From Dehalococcoidia bacterium (lineage in GTDB: Bacteria; Chloroflexota; Dehalococcoidia; SM23-28-2; HRBIN24): DNA of 64,000 nucleotides. Made by a program: the position numbers and the translations under genes. Of the stretch, positions 47,026 to 53,936 are shown piece by piece. The notes beneath the pieces were generated by a model that was not told the DNA's origin, ran no database searches, and saw nothing but the letters and a program-made list of their open reading frames with translations. The stretch spans positions 1 to 64,000 of the forward strand of contig JAVVHA010000002.1 in the NCBI GenBank assembly GCA_032249735.1. Reading direction: 5' to 3'. Numbering within the stretch: position 1 is the stretch's first letter; every line of letters starts with the position of its first letter.

Positions 47026-47682
47026 CTAGATCATACGAGCGCTCCAGATACGGTATATTGTAAAGCTGTACACTGAGAGGGCAGTGATGCCCAGGAACCA
47101 TAGGGCCGGAGTGGTAGCGGCGTCGGACCCCGTCCAAAAGACGTGGGCCGACCCTAGCAGGAAGACGAGATATGTCCCATAGTGGAGCCTCCGCCAGACC
47201 CTTGGCCCCAACCAGCGCCGCACGTAGAAGGTTAGGGATGTGAGGGCTCCCACATAGAGGGCCACCTGACCCAGGGCCACCGGCAGAGGACGATACTCCT
47301 GCCCCACCAGCGGCACCAAGAGCTTCCCCACCGAATATCCCAGAAGGGGATCCCCCAGCAGCAGCAAGGCGTGGGCCAGGGCGAGGGCCATGCCTACAAG
47401 CCCCGTGAACTCATGTAACGAGAAGAGAAACCTGGGCCAGGAGCTGGGAGCCAGCCGGCCCGCCATGCCCAGCCCCAAAAGGAGAGAAACCCAGAGGAAG
47501 AAATAGGCCTCCCACCCCGTGATGCGCGATAGATGCCAGAAGTCCTCTCCCCCCACCTCCCGAAAGGATTCCAGAAGACGTGGGAGGGCAAGGAGGCCCA
47601 ACAACACCCCCACCCAGGCGCCTAAGGCCGAGGCCACAAGGAGGTAAGGGCCGGGCTTATCTCGGGCTGTTTGCCCTGTCAT
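47026..47682 (-). CDS. Ferric-reductase-like transmembrane haem protein (MsrQ/FRD type)
   Basis: The 218-residue polytopic protein has about six helices. Two His pairs can ligate haem across the membrane: SLHEFTGLVGMALALAHALL and RLHYGTYLVFLLGSAHVFW. No flavin or NAD domain is attached, so it is the membrane core only, like MsrQ or stand-alone ferric-reductase domains. ATG 47682 overlaps the apbE stop (ATGA). The operon context suggests electron transfer from a cytoplasmic or quinol donor to a flavin outside the membrane (inference). Confidence 0.85.
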   Translation of the reverse strand: MTGQTARDKPGPYLLVASALGAWVGVLLGLLALPRLLESFREVGGEDFWHLSRITGWEAYFFLWVSLLLGLGMAGRLAPSSWPRFLFSLHEFTGLVGMALALAHALLLLGDPLLGYSVGKLLVPLVGQEYRPLPVALGQVALYVGALTSLTFYVRRWLGPRVWRRLHYGTYLVFLLGSAHVFWTGSDAATTPALWFLGITALSVYSFTIYRIWSARMI

Positions 47683-48647
47683 AGCCACCTCTCCCGCCAG
47701 AGAAGGGGGTACATCTCCGGGCTGAGGCGGGCCCGCCCATCGCGCCAAACCAAGAGGGCAGGCAGCCGCCGGGCACGCAACCAACGCCACCCACGGCGCC
47801 CCCCTAGGATAAGGGCCACCTTGGCCATCACTTCAGCCCACAGGGTGGAAGGAGCCCACACCGTCACGCTTAGCAGATCGGTGCGGGCCGGCATCCCCGT
47901 CCGGGGATGGATGATGTGGTGGAAATCGCGGCCCTTTCGCCGCCAACGCCTGTAGTCCACGCCCGAGGTGGCCACTCCCCCTCCCTTCAGGCAAAGGACA
48001 GCCATATCCACCTCATCTTCGCCAGGATCGGCGATGCCCACGGGCCACCCTGGCCACCCTGGCGGCGCCCCCCGCACGGCTATATCGCCCCCAGCGTCTA
48101 CCAAGCAGGGCCCCCAGCGGGAAAGGAAGCGGGCCGCCTGGTCTGCTGCCCACCCCTTGGCGATGCCCCCCAGGTCGACACGGACCCCATGGCCCAGCCT
48201 CACCTCCCGCCCCAATGGATGGAGGCGTACGCATCGCCAGCAGATGGAGAAGGGACGCCGAGGGGGGACGTCATCGGGCTCTAATAAGGCGAAAGGACGA
48301 TGGTACCCGGCGGCCTCCAGAGCAGGTAGGACAGTGGGGTCGAACAGGCCGCCGGTGGCCCTTGCTGCCCGTATCGCCTGCCGCAGCACAGCCCATAGGA
48401 GGGGGCTGGCCGAGATGTAGCCGTGGGTGTTGAGGCGTGATAGCTCGCTCTCAGGGAGGAAGCGGCTAAGCCTTGCCTCCACCCTTCTCATAAAGTCCAC
48501 CACCACCTGTAGGGCCCTCTCTCCCTCCTTCTCTACGGGGGAGGCTAGCCAGGCGCTCATCTGGCAGCCCATAGCCCAGAAGCGCACGCCCAGCGCCGGG
48601 CCCCATCTGGTGAGCTCCAGCGCACCCTGTCCACACGTCTCCATCAT
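47679..48647 (-). CDS. apbE: FAD:protein FMN transferase (ApbE)
   Basis: The 322-residue flavin transferase attaches FMN to a Thr/Ser of an acceptor protein. Family stretches are MGCQMSAWLAS early, ARLSRFLPESELSRLN, VRVDLGGIAKGWAADQAA and HHIIHPRTGMPART, followed by Mg-binding residues near SVTVWAPSTLWAEV. No strong signal peptide is seen, although many ApbE proteins are exported. The gene overlaps both neighbours by four bases. No classical FMN_bind domain protein is encoded nearby. Confidence 0.93.
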   Translation of the reverse strand: MMETCGQGALELTRWGPALGVRFWAMGCQMSAWLASPVEKEGERALQVVVDFMRRVEARLSRFLPESELSRLNTHGYISASPLLWAVLRQAIRAARATGGLFDPTVLPALEAAGYHRPFALLEPDDVPPRRPFSICWRCVRLHPLGREVRLGHGVRVDLGGIAKGWAADQAARFLSRWGPCLVDAGGDIAVRGAPPGWPGWPVGIADPGEDEVDMAVLCLKGGGVATSGVDYRRWRRKGRDFHHIIHPRTGMPARTDLLSVTVWAPSTLWAEVMAKVALILGGRRGWRWLRARRLPALLVWRDGRARLSPEMYPLLWRERWL

Positions 48648-48967
48648 CGCGATGACCTCGTCCTTACCGGCGGGACGGGGGTGAGCCGTTGGACGCCGGG
48701 TACTTGACTACCTATGGTGGGGGTCCCCCCTGGAGAGGACGGGGCGGGCTGCTGCGTGTCCGAGCCTCGGCCACCTATGCTGACCCTCGGCGGAGGCACC
48801 GCCATGGGCTGCTGGGCTCCAGGGGCAGGGGTCGGACTAGGGGAGACAGCAGTCCCTGACGGAATGTCATCCCGTGAGAGGGCGGCCCACCCCACCACCA
48901 GGGCCAGGGCCGCCCCGGATATCATGGCCACCTTGACGATCCCTGGGTCCGGATATCGCTTCGCCAC
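48644..48967 (-). CDS. Small Pro-rich single-pass membrane protein (107 aa)
   Basis: The 107-residue protein has one membrane helix at about residues 11-29 (VKVAMISGAALALVVGWAAL). An exported tail rich in Pro, Ser, Thr, Gly and Gln follows, with no cysteine and no recognised domain. It overlaps apbE by four bases (ATGA) and lies 15 bases after the PepSY gene. It occupies the slot where FMN-binding proteins sit in related operons, but no flavinylation consensus (T/S-G-A-T/S) is clear; MISGAAL lies inside the helix. Role unknown. Confidence 0.75.
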   Translation of the reverse strand: MAKRYPDPGIVKVAMISGAALALVVGWAALSRDDIPSGTAVSPSPTPAPGAQQPMAVPPPRVSIGGRGSDTQQPAPSSPGGTPTIGSQVPGVQRLTPVPPVRTRSSR

Positions 48968-48982
48968 TGCCTGTTCACCCCT

Positions 48983-49636
48983 TTAATCATCGTCCTCGCT
49001 CTTTATGCCCAGCACTTGGCCCGTGGTGGCGTCCACATACACCTCGTGGCGCTCCGTCTTCACCTCATACACTGGAAGACCGTACTTCCGCTCCAGCTCC
49101 ACCTTACGCACATAGCTGTCACCAGTGGCAGAGAGGGCAATGCGCTGCGCCTCCTCAGCGCTTATCGCGGAGGCCTGGGAACCGGGCTGGGCAACGCTGG
49201 CCACGTCGCCGCTCCCGCCTCCCCCACCGTTTGTCGCGGAGGGCTGGAACCCCCTCTGGGCAACACTGGCCACGTCGCCGCTCCCGCCCCCGGCCGAGTC
49301 CGCCCTCATCCCCAGGACCCGGCCGGTAGCGGCGTCCACCACTATCACCCCCTGCCCTATTTGCACCTCATAGACGAACCCCGAGCTACCGAGCACCAGA
49401 CGCACATCATCGGCCTGGCCGCCACGGGTATAGGCCAGAGCAGCCTTCACCGCCTCATGGGGAGCGACGATGGTGGACGACACGGGCGTCACGAGATTCG
49501 CAGAGGCGACGCTGCCGGGTGAGCCCCTCTCCTCCTCGCGCCTTTCCTGCCTCATCCCCCAGGCGATGCCCGCCACCGTACCCACCACGAGCACCGTCAG
49601 GGCAGCGGTTAGGGCTAGGGCACCCTTGCGGATCAT
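48983..49636 (-). CDS. Membrane-anchored double PepSY-domain protein
   Basis: The 217-residue protein has an N-terminal helix (about 5-25) followed by two PepSY domains: one ends VYEVQIGQGVIVVDAATGRVLG, the other VYEVKTERHEVYVDATTGQVLG. They are joined by a linker made of a 23-residue unit repeated twice (GGGSGDVASVAQ core). PepSY domains often inhibit or sense at the envelope and occur in flavin/haem electron-transfer systems. ATG 49636 has GGAGGTG seven bases upstream; longer starts are rejected. It is the first gene of the six-gene operon. Confidence 0.88.
   Translation of the reverse strand: MIRKGALALTAALTVLVVGTVAGIAWGMRQERREEERGSPGSVASANLVTPVSSTIVAPHEAVKAALAYTRGGQADDVRLVLGSSGFVYEVQIGQGVIVVDAATGRVLGMRADSAGGGSGDVASVAQRGFQPSATNGGGGGSGDVASVAQPGSQASAISAEEAQRIALSATGDSYVRKVELERKYGLPVYEVKTERHEVYVDATTGQVLGIKSEDDD
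49165..49302. repeat. Tandem 69-base duplication inside the PepSY gene
   Basis: Two units of 69 bases (49165-49233 and 49234-49302) match, with a 33-base core (49187-49219 and 49256-49288) that differs at one position. Each unit is 23 codons, in frame, forming the linker between the PepSY domains. Confidence 0.8.
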
Positions 49637-49711
49637 GCCTTTACACCTCCTAATCGCCGATATCCTGGAGACCATCTGTAGCACAGGCAGCAGCCCACGA
49701 TATTAAGCTGG

Positions 49712-49723
49712 GGTGAAATCACC
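49712..49723. promoter_or_regulatory. Palindrome upstream of the PepSY operon
   Basis: GGTGA-AA-TCACC (49712-49723) is an inverted repeat about 76 bases before the PepSY ATG, flanked by TTAA on both sides (49703-49706 and 49725-49728). It is a candidate operator for the operon-encoded response regulator or another factor. Confidence 0.4.
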
Positions 49724-49768
49724 ATTAAGGGATCCTCAAGAGTTGGTGGCGATAGCTCTGGCCATCGT

Positions 49769-49791
49769 CCCTCCCCCAAGGGCAGGGAGGG
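49769..49791 (-). terminator. Hairpin region upstream/downstream of the VTT gene
   Basis: Arms CCCTCCC (49769-49775) and GGGAGGG (49785-49791) can pair. The element is ten bases past the VTT gene stop and is a likely transcript end. No T-run is seen. Confidence 0.5.
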
Positions 49792-49800
49792 CCATGGGTC

Positions 49801-50469
49801 TCAGAAGAGGTCGAGGAAGCGTTGGCCTACGTAGGCCAGCAGGAAGGCACGCAGAAGCTTCCCTGCGCTCACCGAACAAAGGAACCGCCACAGGGGCATG
49901 CGCACCGCCCCTGCCGTGATGCCCGCGAACTCGAACAGGGGATTGGGCACCGCCGAGAGGACGAACAGAGTGGGCATCCCGTAATGGAGCATGAGCCTGT
50001 CTATGAGGGCAGCGGCGCGGGAGAGGGCCCGCCCCAGCCTACCCCGCATGGGCATGGGGCGTTGCGAGCTCAGTTCCCGCAGGCCCCGGCCGGCGGCGTA
50101 GGCCGTCAGCTCCGCCAAGGCCATCCCCAGCCCTCCCACCAGGGCCACCAAGGCAGGGTTGAGGGTACGGGCCAGGGCCACCAGGAGGGCCTGCCCAGCG
50201 GCCGTTAGCCCCGGCACCGGCACGAAGAGGGTGGCCGTGGCCAGGAAGTTGGCCAAAAACACCCCTGGGTAGCCTAACGCCTCCAGGTCCTCCTCGCTCA
50301 CCCCCAGCAGGATGGGCACCAAGCCAATACCCGTCCCCACCAGGAGGATGAGGACGACCCCCCCTACCAACACCAGGGGGGTGGGGAGGCGGGCGAGCCA
50401 TCCCCAGGACCCCTTGAGAGCGGCCTTGGCCGTCACCCCTTCCCCTGTCTCGCTAATCTCTGAGCCCAT
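49801..50469 (-). CDS. VTT/DedA-like (SNARE-associated) membrane protein
   Basis: The 222-residue membrane protein shows the VTT domain pattern: a helix LVGGVVLILLVGTGIGLVPIL, the GYPGVFLANFLATATLFVPVPG re-entrant region, helices with ALVALVGGLGMALAELTAYAAGRG, and the C-terminal SAVPNPLFEFAGITAGAV and FLCSVSAGKLLRAFLLAYVGQ. DedA/VTT proteins move lipids or affect membrane charge. ATG 50469 is chosen because an upstream in-frame start would run into the divergent miaB promoter. No strong ribosome site is seen. Confidence 0.85.
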   Translation of the reverse strand: MGSEISETGEGVTAKAALKGSWGWLARLPTPLVLVGGVVLILLVGTGIGLVPILLGVSEEDLEALGYPGVFLANFLATATLFVPVPGLTAAGQALLVALARTLNPALVALVGGLGMALAELTAYAAGRGLRELSSQRPMPMRGRLGRALSRAAALIDRLMLHYGMPTLFVLSAVPNPLFEFAGITAGAVRMPLWRFLCSVSAGKLLRAFLLAYVGQRFLDLF

Positions 50470-50513
50470 CTCAACCAGTATATGTCCCCTTCTGGGCAAT
50501 GCCGCACCCATGT

Positions 50514-50519
50514 TAGAAT
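50514..50519 (+). promoter_or_regulatory. -10 element of miaB (near-leaderless)
   Basis: TAGAAT (50514-50519, five of six matches) lies ten bases before the miaB ATG at 50530. The predicted transcript would begin within a few bases of the start codon, with no ribosome site. The -35 is weak. Confidence 0.45.
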
Positions 50520-50529
50520 GTTTCTGGCC

Positions 50530-51825
50530 ATGCGCTACCACATCTGGACTGAAGGATGCCAAATGAACGAGGCCGATTCGGCCAAGCTGGCGGCCGGCCT
50601 CCAAAAGCTGGGCTACCAGGAGGTCTCCCGCCCCGAGGAGGCCGACTTGGCCGTAGTGAACACCTGCGTCGTCCGCCAGAAGGCCGAGGATAGGGCCATC
50701 TCATACCTAGGCTACCTCAAGTACCTCAAGCAGAGGAGGAACCCTAGCCTGCGCATCGCCGTCATGGGCTGCCTGGTGGGGCCCAAGGTGGACGACCTGA
50801 AGGCCCGATTCCCCTTCGTAGACATCTGGGCTCGCCCTCAGGACTTCGATACCATTCTGCGGGCCCTGGTGCCCGAAGACGACCTGGGGGGTGAGTTCTG
50901 GCCCCAGACCTTCCCCGAACCCAAAGGGCCCACAGCCTATGTCCCCGTCATCCACGGCTGCAACAAGTTCTGCACCTATTGCATCGTCCCCTTCCGGCGT
51001 GGCCGCGAGCGCTCCCGCCCCATAGAGGAGGTGCGGCGGGAGGTGGAATACCTCTGCTCCAGGGGCGTCAAGGAGGTGACCCTCCTGGGCCAGACGGTGG
51101 AAGCCTATGGCAAGGACCTCCCCGACCGCCCCGACCTGGCCGACCTCATGGCGGCCATCCATGATATCCCAGGGCTGGTGCGCATCCGCTTCCTCACCTC
51201 CTACCCCAAGGACATGACCGCCAAGATCGTGGAGGCGGTAGCCCGCCTTCCCAAGGTGTGCGAATACTTCAACATACCTGTGCAGTCAGGTGACGACCGG
51301 GTGCTGGCCCGCATGCGCCGCGGCTATACCGTGGCTGAGTATCTGGAGAAAGTGGAGCTGGTGCGGCGCCTGGTGCCGGGGGCAGCCATCACCACCGACG
51401 TCATCGTGGGCTTCTGCGGCGAGACGGAGGAGGAGTTCCAGCACACCTTAGACCTCCTGCAGAAGGTGCGCTTCGACAAGGTGCACGTGGCTGCTTACTC
51501 CCCCCGCCCCGGCACCTATGCCTGGCGGCGCATGGAGGACGATGTGCCCCCGCATGAGAAGATGCGCCGTCTCCACGCCGTAGAGGAGCTGCAGGAGGCC
51601 ATCGCCCGCCAGATCAACCAGGGCCTGGTGGGCACCATCCAGGAGGTTCTGGTGGAGGGTGAGCGAGGGGGAAAGCTGTATGGGCGCACCCGTACCGGCA
51701 AGCTGGTGCACTTCCCCGGCCAGGCCAGCCCTGGCCAGCTAGTGAAGGTGCGCATCCTGCATGCTAGCCCCTGGTCTCTGCAGGGAGAGGTGGCGGAGGC
51801 CCTAGCCCTGGTCACCGCCAACTAG
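50530..51825 (+). CDS. miaB: tRNA-2-methylthio-N6-dimethylallyladenosine synthase
   Basis: This 431-residue radical-SAM methylthiotransferase acts on A37 of tRNAs. The N-terminal UPF0004 domain carries cluster Cys in TEGCQMN, NTCVV and MGCLVG. The radical SAM cluster is HGCNKFCTYCIVPFRRG (CX3CX2C), and a C-terminal TRAM domain includes GKLYGRTRTGKLVHFPG. Length is normal. ATG 50530 gives the standard N terminus (MRYHIWTEGCQMNEADS). The NrtR-like gene follows 17 bases later. Confidence 0.96.
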   Translation: MRYHIWTEGCQMNEADSAKLAAGLQKLGYQEVSRPEEADLAVVNTCVVRQKAEDRAISYLGYLKYLKQRRNPSLRIAVMGCLVGPKVDDLKARFPFVDIWARPQDFDTILRALVPEDDLGGEFWPQTFPEPKGPTAYVPVIHGCNKFCTYCIVPFRRGRERSRPIEEVRREVEYLCSRGVKEVTLLGQTVEAYGKDLPDRPDLADLMAAIHDIPGLVRIRFLTSYPKDMTAKIVEAVARLPKVCEYFNIPVQSGDDRVLARMRRGYTVAEYLEKVELVRRLVPGAAITTDVIVGFCGETEEEFQHTLDLLQKVRFDKVHVAAYSPRPGTYAWRRMEDDVPPHEKMRRLHAVEELQEAIARQINQGLVGTIQEVLVEGERGGKLYGRTRTGKLVHFPGQASPGQLVKVRILHASPWSLQGEVAEALALVTAN

Positions 51826-51842
51826 GATTCGGAGGCGGCGCC

Positions 51843-52508
51843 GTGGCCACTCTCCTCTCCGGCTACCCCTATGCCCCCGGACTGCGGCCAGTGGCTGCCT
51901 TGGTGGTCATCTTCACTGTGGACGGGGGTAAGTTACAGGTGCTCCTAGTACGACGCAGCGCCCCCCCATACGAGGGTTGGTGGTCCCTCCCTGGTGGCCT
52001 CCTCGCCCCCGCCGAGGGGCCCGACGAGGCGGCGGTGCGCAAGCTAGAGGAGGAGACGGGCGTCACCGACGTCTACCTGGAGCAGCTCTTCACCTTCCAC
52101 GACCTGGACGGGCGGGGAGGGGTGGCCGTCACCTATTTCGCCCTGGTGGACATCGGGCGGGCCCACCTGGCCCAACGCAACGAATGGCCTCCCTCTTGGT
52201 TCGCTGTGGAGAACCTCCCCCCTCTGGCCTTCCGCAACGAGATGGTGGTGGAATATGCCTTGCGTCGCCTCCGGGCCAAGCTGAGTTACAGCAACGTGGT
52301 CTATTCCCTCCTGCCCCCCCATTTCACCATGAGCCAGCTACAGAGGGTATATGAGGCCATCCTGGGACGGCGGCTGGACAAGCGCAACTTCCGTCGCCGT
52401 ATGCTGGCCTTGGGCTTGGTGGTCCCTACAGGCAGGAGGGCGGCCGAGGGGCGCCATCGCCCTGCCCAGCTATACGCCTTCCGCGAGCGCCGTCCCATCA
52501 TCTTCTGA
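51843..52508 (+). CDS. NrtR-like Nudix-domain protein with winged-helix C-terminus
   Basis: The 221-residue protein has an N-terminal Nudix domain (RPVAALVVIFTVDGGKLQVL; box GGLLAPAEGPDEAAVRKLEE then ETGV) and a C-terminal winged-helix part (YSNVVYSLLPPHFTMSQLQRVYEAI and KRNFRRRMLALGLV). The Nudix box departs from G-x5-E-x7-R-E-U by having Lys where the key Glu follows Arg, as in NrtR regulators that bind ADP-ribose without hydrolysing it well. GTG is the start. No NAD-biosynthesis genes are adjacent, so the regulon is unknown. Confidence 0.82.
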   Translation: MATLLSGYPYAPGLRPVAALVVIFTVDGGKLQVLLVRRSAPPYEGWWSLPGGLLAPAEGPDEAAVRKLEEETGVTDVYLEQLFTFHDLDGRGGVAVTYFALVDIGRAHLAQRNEWPPSWFAVENLPPLAFRNEMVVEYALRRLRAKLSYSNVVYSLLPPHFTMSQLQRVYEAILGRRLDKRNFRRRMLALGLVVPTGRRAAEGRHRPAQLYAFRERRPIIF

Positions 52509-52559
52509 TGCCACGTGGGCCCTGCCATATGGGCCAAGGAAGGGGAACCATCTCCTCCG

Positions 52560-52588
52560 TTGACCAGGTGGGTCGGAGGGCCCACAAT
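52560..52588 (+). promoter_or_regulatory. Candidate promoter of the M16 peptidase gene
   Basis: TTGACC (52560-52565) and CACAAT (52583-52588) are 17 bases apart. This sets the transcript start downstream of an in-frame ATG at 52587 and supports ATG 52644. Confidence 0.45.
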
Positions 52589-52643
52589 GGAACTGGGCAC
52601 AGCGGCCCCTGATCCCACTCTTTTAGCATGGGGGGCCGCTTTA

Positions 52644-53936
52644 ATGGCCAGGGTGAGAGGGAGGGCCTTGAGCCACGACTACCAGAAGACCGCTCTTCCC
52701 AACGGTCTACGGGTGGTCACCGCCTATAGGCAGGCCTACTCTGTGGCCATAAGCATATATGTGGGGGCCGGCTCCCGCTACGAGCGAGACGAAGAAGCAG
52801 GCATCTCCCACTTCGTGGAGCACCTCTGCTTCAAGGGCACTGAGAAGCACCCCACCCCCAGGCACGTAGCAGAGGTGGTAGACGTGGTGGGTGGCGACGT
52901 GAACGGTGCCACCGACCGCGAGCTGACCGTCTTCTACGCCAAGGTGGCGCGGGACGACTTCCCCACCGCCCTAGACCTCCTGCTGGACCTCATCTCCTCC
53001 CCCCTCTTCGACCCGCAAGAGGTGGAGCGGGAGAGGGAGGTGGTGCTGGAGGAGCTGGCTTCCATCGAGGACTCCCCTTCTCAACTGGTAGGGGTGCTGG
53101 TGGAGGCCGCCCTGTGGCCTGGCAACCCCCTCGGCAGGGACGTGGCCGGGACCCGCCAATCGGTCCAGGCCATCACCCGCGACCAGGCCTTGGCCTATCA
53201 GCGGAGGCAGTACGTGCCCAATAACATGGTCATCGCTGTGGCTGGCGCCGTAGACCACCAGGAGGTGGTGGACGCCATCTGGCAGCGGGCTGGCCGGTGG
53301 CCGGCCGGGGCCCCCGCCACGTGGATCCCGGTGAGCAACGGCACCGGTCCGAAGGTGACGGTCCGCTATAAGGACACCGAACAGGCCCACCTGGCGGTGG
53401 CGATGCGCGGCCTCTCCCTCCTCCATCCCCAACGCCATGTCCTATCCCTCATCTCTCTGGCACTGGGGGAGGGCATGAGCAGCCGCCTGTTCCTGGAGCT
53501 ACGGGAGAGGCGAGGGCTGGTATACGAGATCAGCTCCTATGTGCACTTCTTCCTGGACACAGGGGCCCTCACCATATACGCCGGCACCGAGCCCCGCAAG
53601 GCGCCATCGGTGATCTCCATCATCATGGAGGAGCTGGAGCGGCTGCGGCAGGAGGGGCTGAGGGAAGAGGAGCTGGCGCGGGCGCACAAGCTGGCTAGGA
53701 GCCGTATTCTCCTCCGGCTGGAGGATACTCGTAACGTCGCCGGTTGGTTGGGCGGCCAAGAGCTTCTCCTGGGCCGCATACGCACCCCTGAGGAGGTGCT
53801 GCAGGAGATAGAGCAGGTGACGGCCGAGGATATCAAAAGGGTGGCCCAGGAGCTGTTGCAGCCCCAGGCCGCTTGCTTAGCGGCCGTAGGCCCCCTTCCC
53901 TCCGATGGCCCTCTGGCCTCCGCCCTAGGGGCCTGA
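52644..53936 (+). CDS. M16 (insulinase-like) zinc metallopeptidase
   Basis: The 430-residue M16 protein has the inverted zinc motif HFVEHLCFKGTEK (HxxEH) followed by the distant Glu in the VLEELASIEDSPSQ helix, and a second, inactive-type half. Family stretches include VAISIYVGAGSRYERDEEAG and GMSSRLFLELRERRGLVYEI. The processing-peptidase/YmxG-like size (about 420) supports start 52644. It is cytoplasmic by the absence of a signal. The 3' end overlaps the subtilase-like gene by 12 bases, tail-to-tail. Confidence 0.92.
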   Translation: MARVRGRALSHDYQKTALPNGLRVVTAYRQAYSVAISIYVGAGSRYERDEEAGISHFVEHLCFKGTEKHPTPRHVAEVVDVVGGDVNGATDRELTVFYAKVARDDFPTALDLLLDLISSPLFDPQEVEREREVVLEELASIEDSPSQLVGVLVEAALWPGNPLGRDVAGTRQSVQAITRDQALAYQRRQYVPNNMVIAVAGAVDHQEVVDAIWQRAGRWPAGAPATWIPVSNGTGPKVTVRYKDTEQAHLAVAMRGLSLLHPQRHVLSLISLALGEGMSSRLFLELRERRGLVYEISSYVHFFLDTGALTIYAGTEPRKAPSVISIIMEELERLRQEGLREEELARAHKLARSRILLRLEDTRNVAGWLGGQELLLGRIRTPEEVLQEIEQVTAEDIKRVAQELLQPQAACLAAVGPLPSDGPLASALGA

